Of a stretch of DNA of 64,000 bases, positions 37,301 to 47,426 are shown piece by piece; position 1 is the first letter of the stretch, and each line of letters starts with the position of its first letter. The DNA is from Monodelphis domestica (Eukaryota > Chordata > Mammalia > Didelphimorphia > Didelphidae): positions 4,116,016-4,180,015 of the forward strand of contig NC_077235.1 of NCBI RefSeq assembly GCF_027887165.1. The letters are read 5' to 3'. The notes beneath the pieces are model-generated. The model made no database searches. It was not told where the DNA came from and saw only the letters and a program-made list of their open reading frames with translations. A program made the translations under genes and the position numbers.

Positions 37301-37413
37301 AATGAGTGTTGTATTTTGCCGAAGGCTTTTTCTGCATCTGTTGAGATAATCATGTGATTTTTGTCAGTTTGCTTGTTAATATGGTCAATTATGTGGATGG
37401 TTTTCCTAATATT
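34373..37413 (-). mobile_element. LINE-1, 3' UTR to RT domain, split by a solo LTR
   Basis: 3' UTR (34380-34950), ORF2 C-terminus (34831-35358, CWRGCGKVGTLIHCW), region 35511-36140 ([17 protein letters not shown] at 35884-36078), [LTR 36146-36754], then RT (36907-37353: [35 protein letters not shown]; the catalytic box reads SADDMMVYL, with F replaced by S). It stops at 37413 where the 3' end of another L1 begins. Confidence 0.8.
36146..36754. mobile_element. Solo LTR, class III-like (ERVL/MaLR size and duplication) fossil
   Basis: 609 bases starting TATAACAATC and ending TGCTACA, with the 5-bp duplication AGTTT at 36141-36145 and 36755-36759; without it the L1 reads straight through. Related to 49706-50308. 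The 5-bp duplication points to class III, but orientation is unclear. It is younger than the host L1. Confidence 0.7.
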
Positions 37414-38221
37414 TTTAAATTTTTTTTAATTTGGTCAATTTCAAACATTATTCCTTCGTTACAAAAATCATTTTCTATTCCTCCCTCCCCTCCCTCAACC
37501 CCTCTCACAGCCGATGCCCAGTTCCACTGGGTATCACATGTGTTCTTGATCAGAACCCATTTCCATTTTGTTGGTATTTGTACCAGGATGTTCACCTAGA
37601 GTCTATATCCCCAATCATATCCCCTTCCACGCATGTCATTAAGCAGTTGTTTTTCTTTAGTGTTTCTACTCCCACAGTTTTTTCTCTGAATGTGGATAGT
37701 GTCCTTACTCATAGACCTCTCTGGGTTGTTCAGGATCACTGCATTGCCACCAATGGAGAAGTCTATTACATTTGATTGTGCCACAGTCTCTGTGTATCAG
37801 TCTCTGTGTACAATGTTCTGGTTCTGCTCCTTTCGCTCTGCATCACATTATGGAGGTTGTTCCAGTCTCCATGGAATTTCTCCACTTTATTATTCCTTTT
37901 TGCACAATAATATTCCATCACCAACATATACCACAGTTTGTTCAGCCATTCCCCAATTGAAGGGCATCCCCTCGTTTTCCAGTTTTTGGCCACCACAAAG
38001 AGCGCAGCTATGAATGTTCTTGTATACGTCTTTTTCCTTATTAATCTCTTTGGGGTACAAACCCAGTAGTGCTATGGCTGGATCATAGAGCAGGCAGTCT
38101 TTTAGCACCCTTTGGACCTAGTTCCAAATTGCCCTCCAGAATGGTTGAATCAATTCCCAACTCCACCAGCAATGAATTAATGTCCCAACTTTGCCACACA
38201 CCCTCAAGCATTCATTACTTT

Positions 38222-38537
38222 TGTAACAGTTAAATTAGTTTCTAGTAACAAAAGTATTATATTTTTATGAGGTTTATTAAAGATTATTAGAAATCAAGGA
38301 TAAAGAAATACAAAATAAGAAAAGCATGTGCAACCTACTCACTACATCTTGCCTACCAGGTAGAGAGACACGTGTGCTTAGAAGCAAAAGAAGAGAGTCT
38401 TCGGAGGCAGAGAGCTCTTTAAATAAAAATTGTGTTCTAGCACTCAGGTGAGGACTCAGGTGAGATTATAGGGAATTTTGGGAAGTACCAAGGATTTCTG
38501 GGGATTGAAGTCTGGGGTTCAAATCTCCATTTTTACA
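38222..38537 (-). mobile_element. Solo LTR, class I (ERV1-like) fossil
   Basis: On the minus strand it begins TGTAAAAATGGAG and ends CTGTTACA, 316 bases, with the 4-bp duplication CTTT at 38218-38221 and 38538-38541. AATAAACCTCAT near the 3' part is the likely poly(A) signal. Same family as 23260-23504. It lies in the ORF2 C-terminus of the L1. Confidence 0.8.
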
Positions 38538-38708
38538 CTTTCCATTGCTGTCATGTTAGCCAATCTGCTAGGTGTGAGGTGATAACTCAGAGTTGTTTTG
38601 ATTTGCATCTCTCTGATTATAAGAGATTTAGAACACTTCTTCATGTGCTTATTAATAGTTTTGATTTCTTTATCTGAGAACTGCCTATCCATGTCCCTTG
38701 CCCATTTA

Positions 38709-39257
38709 TCAATTGGAGAATGGCTTGATTTTTTTGTACAACTGATTTAGCTCTTTGTAAATTTGAGTAATTAAACCTTTGTCAGAGGTTTTTATGAAGA
38801 TTGTTTCCCAATTTGTTGCTACCCTTCTGACTTTAGTTACATTGCTTTTGTTTGTACAAAAACTTTTAAATTTGATGTATTCCAGATTATTTATTTTCCA
38901 TTTTGTGACTCTTTCTAAGTCTTTCTTGGTTTTAAAATCTTTCCCTTCCCAAAGGTCTGACATGTATACTATTCTGTGTTCGCCTAATTTTCTTATAGTT
39001 TCCTTCTTTATGTTCAAGTCATTCACCCATTCTGAGTTTATCTTGGTGTAGGGTGTGAGGTGTTGATCCAAACCTAATCTTTCCCACACTGTCCTCCAAT
39101 TTTCCCAGCAGTTTTTATGAAATAGTGGATTTTTGTCCCAAAAGCTGGGGTCTTTGGGTTTTTCATATACTTTCTTGCTGAGGTCACTTACTCCGAGTCT
39201 ATTCCACTGATCCTCCTTTCTGTCTCTTAGCCAGTACCATATTGTTTTGATGACCAC
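38709..39257 (-). CDS. L1 ORF2p fragment, region after RT
   Basis: 182 residues: [20 protein letters not shown] near the start, LGLDQHLTPYTKINSEWVND near 60-80, KWKINNLEYIKFKSFCTNK and ETIFIKTSDKGLITQIYKEL near the end. This is the ORF2 segment between RT thumb and the cysteine-rich C-terminus. The initial Met is internal. LINE remnant. Confidence 0.8.
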   Translation of the reverse strand: MVIKTIWYWLRDRKEDQWNRLGVSDLSKKVYEKPKDPSFWDKNPLFHKNCWENWRTVWERLGLDQHLTPYTKINSEWVNDLNIKKETIRKLGEHRIVYMSDLWEGKDFKTKKDLERVTKWKINNLEYIKFKSFCTNKSNVTKVRRVATNWETIFIKTSDKGLITQIYKELNQLYKKIKPFSN

Positions 39258-39861
39258 TGCTTTATAGTATAGTTTGAGATCTGGGAATGCAAGGCCCCCC
39301 TCCTTTGTATTTTTTTTTCATTATTTCCCTGGATATCCTTGATCCTTTGTTCTTCCAAATGAACTGTGTTATGGTTTTTTCTAGATCAGTAAAACTTTTT
39401 TTGGAAGTTCCATGGGTATGGCACTAAATAGATAGATGAGTTTGGGTAGGATGGTCATTTTTATTATATTGGCTCGTCGTACCCATGAGCAGTTAATGTT
39501 TTTCCAATTGTTCAAGTCTAGTTTTAGTTGTGTGGAGAGTGTTTTGTAGTTGTGTTCATAAAGTTCCTGTGTTTGTCTCGGGAGGTAGATTCCTCAGTAT
39601 ATTACTTTGTCTAAGGTAATTTTGAATGGGATTTCTCTTTCTAGATCTTGCTGCTGAGATGGGTTGGAGATATATAGAAATGCTGACGACTTATGCAGAT
39701 TTATTTTGTATCCTGCAACTTTGCTAAAGTTGTTGATTATTTCTATTAGCTTTTTGGTTGAATCTCTAGAATTCTTTAAGTAGACCATCATATCATCTGC
39801 AAAGAGTGGTAGCTTGGTCTCCTCATTGCCTATTTTAATGCCTTCAATTTCTTTTTCTTCT

Positions 39862-40617
39862 CTAATTGCTACTGCTAGTGTTTCTTAGCATAATGTTAAA
39901 TAATAGAGGTGAAAATGGGCATCCTTGTTTCACTCTTGATCTTATTGGGAAGGCTTCTAGTTTATCCCCATTGCAGATGATGTTGGCTGATGGTTTTAGA
40001 TATATACTGTTTATTATTTTTAGGAAAGGCCCTTCTATTCCTATGCTTTCTAGTGTTTTTAATAGGATTGGATGTTGTATTTTATCAAAGGCTTTTTCTG
40101 CATCTTTTGAGATAATCATGTGATTTTTGTCAGTTTGCTTATTAATATGGGCAATTATGTGAATGGTTTTCCTAATATTGAACCATCCTTGCATTCCTGG
40201 TATGAATCCTACCTGGTCAAAGTGAATAACCCTTGTGATGACTTGCCGGAGCCTTTTTGCTAGTATCGTATTTAAGATTTTTGCATGTATATTCATTAAG
40301 TAGATTGGTCTAAAGTTTTCTATCTCTGTTTTTGACCTTCCTGGTTTTGGGATTAATAGCATGTTTGTGTCATAAAATGAATTTGGTAGAACTCCTTCGT
40401 TGCTTATTCTGTCAAATAGTTTGTATAATATTGGGATTAGTTGTTCTTTGAATGTTTGATAGAATTCATTTGTGAATCCATCTGGACCTGGAGATTTTTT
40501 CTTAGGGAGTTCTTTGATGGCTTGTTCAATTTCTTTTTCTGATATGGGGTTGTTTAGGTAATTTATTTCTTCCTCTCTTAGTCTAGGCAATTTATATTTT
40601 TGTAAGTATTCATCCAT
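39862..40617 (-). CDS. L1 ORF2p fragment, reverse transcriptase
   Basis: 251 residues: [37 protein letters not shown] near 41-57, [18 protein letters not shown] near 136-153, [13 protein letters not shown] near 160-172, [12 protein letters not shown] near 220. It breaks just after that motif; the FADD-equivalent region continues in another frame toward 39791 ([17 protein letters not shown]; the preceding bases read LPLFA-like). LINE remnant. Confidence 0.85.
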   Translation of the reverse strand: MDEYLQKYKLPRLREEEINYLNNPISEKEIEQAIKELPKKKSPGPDGFTNEFYQTFKEQLIPILYKLFDRISNEGVLPNSFYDTNMLLIPKPGRSKTEIENFRPIYLMNIHAKILNTILAKRLRQVITRVIHFDQVGFIPGMQGWFNIRKTIHIIAHINKQTDKNHMIISKDAEKAFDKIQHPILLKTLESIGIEGPFLKIINSIYLKPSANIICNGDKLEAFPIRSRVKQGCPFSPLLFNIMLRNTSSSN

Positions 40618-41160
40618 ATAACCTAGATTGCCATATTTGTTGCCATATATTCGGCCACAGTAGTTTTTAATGATTGCCTTAATTTCCTCTTCATTAGAGG
40701 TGAGGTCTCCCTTTTCATCTTGAATACTGTCAATTTGCTTTTCTTCTTTCCTTTTTTTAATTAGATTGACCAGTACTTTGTCTATTTTATTTGTTTTTTC
40801 AAAGTACCAGCTTCTTATTTATTAAATCAATAGTTCTTTGACTTTCAATTTTATTAATTTCTCCTTTGAATTTTAGGATCTCTAGTTTAGTCTTCATCTG
40901 AGGATTTTTAATTTGTTCACTTTCTAGTTTTTTAATTTGCATGCCCAATACATTGAGCTCTGCCCTCCCTAATTTATTAATATATGAACTCAAGGATATA
41001 AATCCCCCCCCCCCAGTACTGCTTTGGCTGCATCCCATAGGTTTTGAAAGGATGTCTCATCATTGTCATTTTCTTCCATGAAATTATTAATTGTTTCTAT
41101 GATTTGTTCTTTCACTAACAGGTTTTGGAGAATCGTATTGTTTAATTTCCAGTTAATGTT

Positions 41161-41934
41161 CTATTTACCTCTCCATCTACCCTTACTAATTATTATTTTC
41201 ATTGCATTGTGATCTGAGAAGGTTGCATTTATTATTTCTGCTCTTTTGCACTTGTTTGCAATGTTTGTATGCCCTAATACATGGTCAATTTTTGTGAATG
41301 TACCATGTGCTGCTGAAAAGAAGGTATATTCCCTTTTGTCCTTATTTATTTTTCTCCACATGTCTACTAACTCTAGTTTTTCTAAGATTTCATTCACTTC
41401 TCTTACCTCTTTCTTATTTATTTTTTGGTTTAATTTATCTAGTTCTTATCGAGGAAGGTTCAGGTCTCCCACTAGTATAGTTTTTCTATATATTTCGTCC
41501 TTGAGCTCCACTAGTTTCTCCTTTAGAAATTTGGATGCTATGCCATTTGGTGCATACATGTTGATTACTGATATTTCCTCATTGTCTATACTGCCTTTTA
41601 TCAGGATGTAATTACCTTCCCTATCTCTTTTAACTAGATTTCTTTTTACTTTGGCTTTGTCAGATATCATGATTGTGACTCCTGCCATCTTTTTGTTAGT
41701 TGATACTCAATAGATTTGGCTCCATCCTCTTACTTTCACCCTATGCGTATCTACCTTCCTCATGTGTGTTTCTTGTAGATGGCATATGATATGGTTTTGG
41801 ATTCTAATCCACTCTGCTATTTGCTTGTGTTTTATGGATGAGTTCATTCCATTCACATTCAGAGTTATGATTACCAGCTGTTTATTTCCCAACATTTTGA
41901 TTTCTTCTCCTAGTCCTGCCTTTTCTTCTGTCAC
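41161..41934 (-). pseudogene. L1 ORF2p endonuclease domain, broken
   Basis: Three consecutive pieces: 41707-41934 (VIITLNVNGMNSSIKHKQIAEW and the QETH active-site motif), 41446-41688 (VINMYAPNGIASKFLKEKL, VGDLNLP) and 41161-41397 (TFTKIDHVLGHTN, FSDHNAMK). Together these are the APE-type EN that nicks target DNA. Stops or frameshifts separate the pieces. The QETH, GDLN and SDH catalytic motifs remain readable. Confidence 0.8.
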
Positions 41935-42027
41935 TATTTCCTTCTACATCAATGTTTGTTTTTAATAAGTCCCCCTAGTTCCCACCCTTATTTTACTTCC
42001 CTTTCTACCCCCTCCCTTTCCCCGCCC

Positions 42028-42995
42028 CCGTGGTATTGCTGGATCAAAAGGTGTGTATTCTTTTATAGCCCTTTGGGCATGATTCCAAATTGCCTCTCTG
42101 CATGGTAGGATCCATTTACAACTCCTCCAGCAATGCATTAGTGTCCCAATTTTGCCACATTCCCTCTGACATTTATCATTTTTCTTTACTGATATATTGG
42201 CCAGTCTGCTAGGTGTGAGGTGGTACTGCAGAGTTGTTTTAATTTTCATTTCTCTAATTGAGAAGGATTTAAAACATTTTTCATATGATTATTGATGGTT
42301 TTGATTTCTTCAACTGAAAACTACCTATTCATATCCTTTGACCATTTATCAGGTGGGGAATGGCTTGTATTTATATAAAGCTGACTTAGTTCTTTATGTA
42401 TTTGAGAAATGAGACCTTTACCATAGAAATTTGTTATAAAAAATTTTCCCAGGTTGTTGTTTCCCTTCTAATCTTGGTTGCATTGTTTTTTGTTTGTAGA
42501 AAACCTTTTTAACACATCTTAATCAAAACTATTCATTTTCTATCTTGCAATGTCCTCTATCTTTTATTTGGTCATAAATTCTTCCCTTCTCTGTAGATCT
42601 GACAGTTGAAATATTCTGTGTTTCCCTAACTTACTTTGTTAAAGGGATTTTCTATTCTATGTTACCCTAATTTACTTTTTGTTAAAGGGATTTTCTTAAT
42701 CTCTCCCTCTGTCTACAGCTTAAAATATCACTCTTTATGTTTAAATCATATACCCAGTTTCTAGGCTCTCCTTTTTGAAAATGACTTTCAGGTTGTCCAA
42801 TAATTCTTAACTTATCTCTTCTCTATGTTTTCCAGGTCCATTGTTTTCCCAATGAGGTATTTCACATTCTCCTCTATTCTTCCCATCCTTCTGATTTTGT
42901 TTCTTGAAGTATCATGGAATAGTCATTAGTTTGTACTTTCCCAGTTCTAATTTTTAAGGAATTATTTTTCTCAGCAATACAGTGATCCAAGATAA
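42028..42995 (-). mobile_element. Old L1 fragments (ORF2 end, ORF1)
   Basis: 42028-42700 matches the ORF2 C-terminus (minus-strand LRYHLTPSRLAN-like reading) at low similarity; 42780-42995 resembles ORF1 (ENVKYLIGKTMDLENI-like). A local tandem duplication, TTGTTAAAGGGATTTTCT twice, lies at 42638-42690. Confidence 0.55.
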
Positions 42996-43023
42996 TCCCA
43001 GAGACTCATGATGAAAAATGCCA

Positions 43024-43225
43024 CCAGGGGGCAGCTTGGTGTCTCAGTAGATTGAAAGCCAGGCTTAGAAATGGGAGGTCCTGAGTTCAAATCTTAATTC
43101 AGATACTTCCTGACTGTGTGACCCTGGGCAGATCATTTGACTCCTATTGCCTAGGCCTTACTCCTCTTCTGTCTTGGAACCAATACACAGTATTGATTCT
43201 AAGATGGAAGGTAAGTTGTTTTTTT
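43024..43225 (+). mobile_element. tRNA-type SINE
   Basis: Full length on plus: head GGGGGCAGCTTGGTGTCTCA, core GTGTGACCCTGGGCAG, body TCTTGGAACCAATACACAG, tail from 43212. Confidence 0.9.
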
Positions 43226-43535
43226 AATACCATCTGCCTTCAGAGAAAGAACTAACAGAGTCTGAATGCAGACCAAAACATATAATCACTTTCTTTCTTC
43301 TTTTGTTTATTTCTTTGATATCCCTTCCACAAAATGACTAACATGGAAAAATGTTTTATATGATTGCACATGTAAAATCCATGTCAGATTGTTTACCTTC
43401 CCAAGGGAAGGAAGGATGGGAGGGAGAAAGAAAAGGAAAGTGGGAAAGAGGGAGAGAATTTAGAACTCAACTTTTTTAAAAAATGAATATTAAAAGTTGT
43501 TTTTAAGTATAATTGGGGGAAATAAAATATTTTTA
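43226..43535 (+). mobile_element. Old L1 3' terminus
   Basis: ATGATTGCACATGTAAAATCC, the GGAAGG-rich run, GAGAGAATTTAGAACTCAAC and the AATTGGGGGAAATAAAAT terminus match the older L1 3' end seen in reverse at 30460-30660. Confidence 0.55.
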
Positions 43536-43950
43536 TTTGTTGTTTCCCTTCTGATTTTAGTTACATTGGTTTTGTTTGTACAAAAGTTTTTTAATTTGAT
43601 GTAGTCAAAATTATTTATTTTACATTTTGTGATTCTTTCTATGTCTTGCTTGGTTTTAAAACCTTTCCCCTCCCAAAGGTCTGACATGTATACTATTCTG
43701 TGTTTACCCAATTTACTTATGGTTTCCTTCTTTATGTTTAAGTCACTCACCCATTTTGAATTTATCTTGGTGTAGGGTGTGAGGTGTTGATCTATTCCTA
43801 GTCTCTCCCACACTGTCTTCCAATTTTCCCAGCAGTTTTTATCGAATAGTGGATTTTTGTCCCAAAAGCTGGGATCTTTGGGTTTATCGTATACTGTCTT
43901 GCTGAGGTCGCTTTCCCCCAGTCTATTCCACTGATCTTCTTTTCTGTTTC

Positions 43951-45342
43951 TTAGCCAGTACCAAATTGTTTTGATGACTGCTGCTTTGTAATATAGTTTA
44001 AGGTCAGGGACTGCAAGGCCCCCATCATATGTGGTTTTTTTTCATTATTTCCCTGGATATCCTTGATCTTTTGTTCTTTCAAATGAACTTTGTTATGGTT
44101 TTTTTCTAAATCAGTGAAGAAGTATTTTGGTAGTTCAATGGGTATGGCACTAAATAGATAAATAAGTTTGGGTAGGATGGTCATTTTTATTATATTGGCT
44201 CGTCCTATGCATGAGTAGTTAATGTTTTTCCAATTGCTCAAGTCTAGTTTTAGTTGTGTGGCGAGTGTTTTGTAGTTGTGTTCATATAGTTCCTGTGTTT
44301 GTCTCGGGAGGTAGATTCCTAGGTATTTTATTTTGTCTAAGGTGATTCTGAATGGGATTTCTCTTTCTAGTTCTTGCTGCTGAGCTGTGTTGGAGATATA
44401 TAGAAAAGCTGATGACTTATGTGGGTTTATTTTGTATCCTGCAACTTTGCTAAAGTTGTTGATTCTTTCAATTAGCTTTTTGGTTGAATCTCTAGGATTC
44501 TTTAAGTAGACCATCATGTCATCTGCAAAGAGTGATAACTTGGTCTCCTCCTTGCCTATTTTGATGCCTTCAATTTCTTTTTCTTCTCTAATTGCTACTG
44601 CTAGTGTTTCTAGTACAATGTCAAATAGTAGGGGTGATAATGGGCATCCTTGTTTCACTCCTGATCTTATTGGGAATGCATCTAGTTTATCCCCATTGCA
44701 GATGATATTAGCTGATGGTTTTAGATATATACTGTTTATTATTTTTAGGAATGACCCTTCTATTCCTATGCTTTCTAGTGTTTTTAATAGGAATGGGTGT
44801 TGTATTTTATCAAATGCTTTTTCTGCGTCTATTGAGATAATCATGTGGTTCTTGTTGGTTTGCTTGTTGATGTGGTCAATTATGTGGATGGTTTTCCTAA
44901 TATTGAACCAGCCCTGCATCCCTGGTATAAATCCTACTTGATCATGGTGGATGATCCTTCTGATCACTTGCTGGAGTCTTTTTGCTAGTATCCTATTTAA
45001 GATTTTTGCATCTATATTCATTAGGGAGATTGGTCTATAGTTTTCTTTCTCTGTTTTTGACCTGCCTGGTTTTGGAATCAGTACCATGTTTGTGTCATAA
45101 AAGGAGTTTGGTAGAACTCCCTCTTTGCTTATTATGTCAAATAGTTTGTATAGTATTGGGATTAACTGTTCTCTGAATGTTTCATAGAATTCACTGGTGA
45201 ATCCATCAGGCCCTGGGGATTTTTTCTTAGGAAGTTCTTTGATGGCTTGTTGGATTTCATTTTTTGATATGGGATTATTTAAAAATTTTATTTCCTCTTC
45301 TGTTAGTCTAGGCAGTTTGTATTTTTGTATATATTCATCCAT
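43951..45342 (-). CDS. L1 ORF2p reverse transcriptase, long intact stretch
   Basis: 463 residues, the longest ORF in the window. [17 protein letters not shown] at 40-56, [20 protein letters not shown] at 103-122, [18 protein letters not shown] at 136-153, [11 protein letters not shown] at 160-170, [13 protein letters not shown] at 218-230, catalytic [11 protein letters not shown] at 262-272, then the thumb ([20 protein letters not shown]). After about residue 410 the frame shifts ([11 protein letters not shown] replaces the expected ITKFIW...), so the last 50 residues are not the family's. The Met is internal to ORF2. Confidence 0.9.
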   Translation of the reverse strand: MDEYIQKYKLPRLTEEEIKFLNNPISKNEIQQAIKELPKKKSPGPDGFTSEFYETFREQLIPILYKLFDIISKEGVLPNSFYDTNMVLIPKPGRSKTEKENYRPISLMNIDAKILNRILAKRLQQVIRRIIHHDQVGFIPGMQGWFNIRKTIHIIDHINKQTNKNHMIISIDAEKAFDKIQHPFLLKTLESIGIEGSFLKIINSIYLKPSANIICNGDKLDAFPIRSGVKQGCPLSPLLFDIVLETLAVAIREEKEIEGIKIGKEETKLSLFADDMMVYLKNPRDSTKKLIERINNFSKVAGYKINPHKSSAFLYISNTAQQQELEREIPFRITLDKIKYLGIYLPRQTQELYEHNYKTLATQLKLDLSNWKNINYSCIGRANIIKMTILPKLIYLFSAIPIELPKYFFTDLEKNHNKVHLKEQKIKDIQGNNEKKPHMMGALQSLTLNYITKQQSSKQFGTG

Positions 45343-45468
45343 ATCACCTAAATTGGTGTATTTATTGCCATATAATTGGGCAAAGTAATTTCTAATGATT
45401 GCCTTAATTTCCTCTTCATCAGAGGTGATGTCCCCCTTTTCATCTTTGATGCTGTTAATTTTCTTTTC

Positions 45469-46125
45469 TTACTTCCTTTTTTTAATTAGATTGACCAGTA
45501 CTTTGTCTATGTTGTTTGTTTTTTCAAAGTACCAGCTTCTTGTCTTATTTATTAAATCAATAGTTCTATCACTTTCGATTTTATTAATTTCTCCCTTAGT
45601 TTTTAGGATTTCTAGTTTGGTTTTCTGCTGGGGCTTTTTAATTTGATCGCTTTCGAGTTTTTTAATTTGCAATTCCAATTGATTGATCTCTGCTCTCCCT
45701 AGTTTGTTGATATATGCACTCAGGGATATGAATTTACCTCTGATTACCGCTTTGGCTGCATCCCAAAAGGTTTGAAAGGATGTCTCGCCATTGTCATTTT
45801 CCTGGATAAAATTATTAATTGTTTCTATGATTTCTTCTCTAACTAAACAATTTTGGAGTATCATATTGTTTAATTTCCAATTAGTTTTTGATTTGGTTTT
45901 CCATGTACCTTTACTGATCATTATTTTTATTGCCTTGTGATCTGAGAAGGCTGCATTTATTATTTCTGCTTTTCTGCATTTGTGTGCCATGTTTCTGTGA
46001 CCTAATGTATGGTCAATCTTTGTGAATGTGCCATGTGGTGCTGAGAAGAAGGTGTATTCCTTTTTATCCCTATTTATTTTTCTCCATATGTCTATTAATT
46101 CTAATTTTTCTAAGATTTCATTCAC
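45469..46125 (-). CDS. L1 ORF2p fragment, endonuclease C-terminus and linker
   Basis: 218 residues: MNEILEKLELIDIWRKINRD, YTFFSAPHGTFTKIDHTLGH near 25-44, INAAFSDHKAIKI near 56-68 (EN catalytic SDH), then the charged linker to [20 protein letters not shown] near 190-210. It continues ancestrally into the RT frame at 45342; a break separates them. Confidence 0.85.
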   Translation of the reverse strand: MNEILEKLELIDIWRKINRDKKEYTFFSAPHGTFTKIDHTLGHRNMAHKCRKAEIINAAFSDHKAIKIMISKGTWKTKSKTNWKLNNMILQNCLVREEIIETINNFIQENDNGETSFQTFWDAAKAVIRGKFISLSAYINKLGRAEINQLELQIKKLESDQIKKPQQKTKLEILKTKGEINKIESDRTIDLINKTRSWYFEKTNNIDKVLVNLIKKRK

Positions 46126-46315
46126 TGCTTTGACCTCTTTCTTATTTATTTTTGGTTTGATTTATCTAAATTTGATAATGGTTGGTTTAAGTCTCCCACT
46201 AATATGGTTTTACTGTCTATTTCTTCCTTCAATTCTCCTAGTTTCTCCATTAGAAATTTGGGTGCTATATTATTTGGTGCATACATGTTGATTAGTGGGA
46301 AATAAAATATTTTTA

Positions 46316-47000
46316 AAGGAAATATTTTCTTCAGTTGGCACCTCTTTTTCCATTTGGCCAATTATGCTTTTTAAAGCGTTCTTTTCAGTGGATTTTTGGG
46401 TCTATTTTACTATTTAATTAGTTCTATTTATTTTCTTAAGAATTTTTGGTACCAAGTTGTTGACTCTTCATGAAGTTCTTGCATCACTCTCATTTCTTTT
46501 CCAGATTTGTTCTCTTCCTCTCTTATTTGATTTTGATAATCATTTTTGAGATCTTTCTGTAATTCTTATAGGGATTGTATCTGATTCACATGTTTCCAGG
46601 CTTTATTTGTTATTGCTTTGGCATTATTGTCTTCTTCTGAGTTTGTATCTTGATCTGCCCTGCCACCATAGTAACTGGTTATGGTCAAGATTTTAGTGTG
46701 TCTGTTGTTTACTCATTTTTTCAGCCTATTTTTTGACTTTTTACCTTGTGTTAAAGTTGGTCTCTGTTCCTGGGGTGGAGGGTCATTGTCCTTAGCTTCA
46801 GTCCTTTCTTGTAGCTGTTTTCAGAGCTACTTCTAGGGGTCTGTTGGTTTTGGGTGCTTCCAAGGAGGTATGATCTAGGGAGCTGTGTAGTCACTACTTT
46901 CCCAGCTTGCACTCTAGTTTTTACCCAGGAGGGGACTTGGTTCCCCTCTAGTCACCAGCATTAGGATTCCTCCCTGGCCCTGGGACCCTGATCAGGTCCC
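46316..47000 (-). mobile_element. Old LINE ORF1-like remnant
   Basis: Minus-strand reading is rich in K, E, N and Q and looks like a coiled-coil ORF1 (ELHEESTTWYQKFLRK-like near 46440). The part toward 47000 is a GC-richer 5' leader. Family uncertain; no long frame. Confidence 0.4.
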
Positions 47001-47285
47001 CCTCATTCTTGATGTCACATTTGCTAGTGCTCCCCACTTTCTTGAAATTGGCATTGCTCTGGGTTGGGAGGCTTTAATGACTTATGGCATCTTGGGTGCC
47101 AGCAGCAGCAACTCATTCTTGAACCCTCTGTCCCCAGTGAAGTAGGGCCCAAAAAACCTGGGGGAGAACCCTCTGCCCCTTGATCTGTTAGGAACTCCAG
47201 CAAGGGCTTCTGCCTCACCTCCTTTTCCATTCCATTCTGTAATAAAAGCTGGACTTGGTGTCTAAACCCCTTCTCAAAAAAAAAA
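47001..47285 (+). pseudogene. Candidate retrocopy 3' end
   Basis: Ends with AATAAAAGCTGGACTTGG, 25-30 bases later a run of A (47275-47287). An open stretch, ASAPHFLEIGIALGWEALMT and on to NPLSPVK, ends at a TAG near 47145, about 80 bases before the signal. The gene is not recognised and the 5' limit is unknown. It could be an LTR or LINE tail instead. Confidence 0.3.
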
Positions 47286-47426
47286 ACAACTGACCAGAAG
47301 CTGCACATCTATTGATCCTTTGGGAGTAAGGACTGTGTTATTTTAGAGTTGCTTGAAAGGGAATAAGGGAGACTCAGGATGAGTTCTCTCCATAGCCTTA
47401 TTGGCTTCATCCTGTAATGAGAAGGT

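Larger units (their letters stand above)
37414..42027 (-). mobile_element. LINE-1, nearly all of ORF2 plus 3' UTR
   Basis: 3' terminus at 37414, 3' UTR to about 37890, ORF2 C-terminus (37890-38221 and 38538-39257), RT (39594-40617), linker (40799-41038), EN (41161-41934), then the inter-ORF linker to 42027. A solo LTR interrupts at 38222. ORF2 is broken in several places. The 5' part (ORF1, 5' UTR) is missing. Confidence 0.8.
43536..46296 (-). mobile_element. LINE-1 copy lacking its 3' end, perfect 19-bp target duplication
   Basis: Flanked by GGGAAATAAAATATTTTTA at 43517-43535 and 46297-46315. Within it, read on minus: EN C-terminal half (from about 46290, LINMYAPN), linker, RT, thumb, and ORF2 up to ETTNK near 43540. 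There is no ORF2 C-terminus, 3' UTR or poly(A). It carries the longest open frame in the window, so it is among the younger L1s here. Confidence 0.85.
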
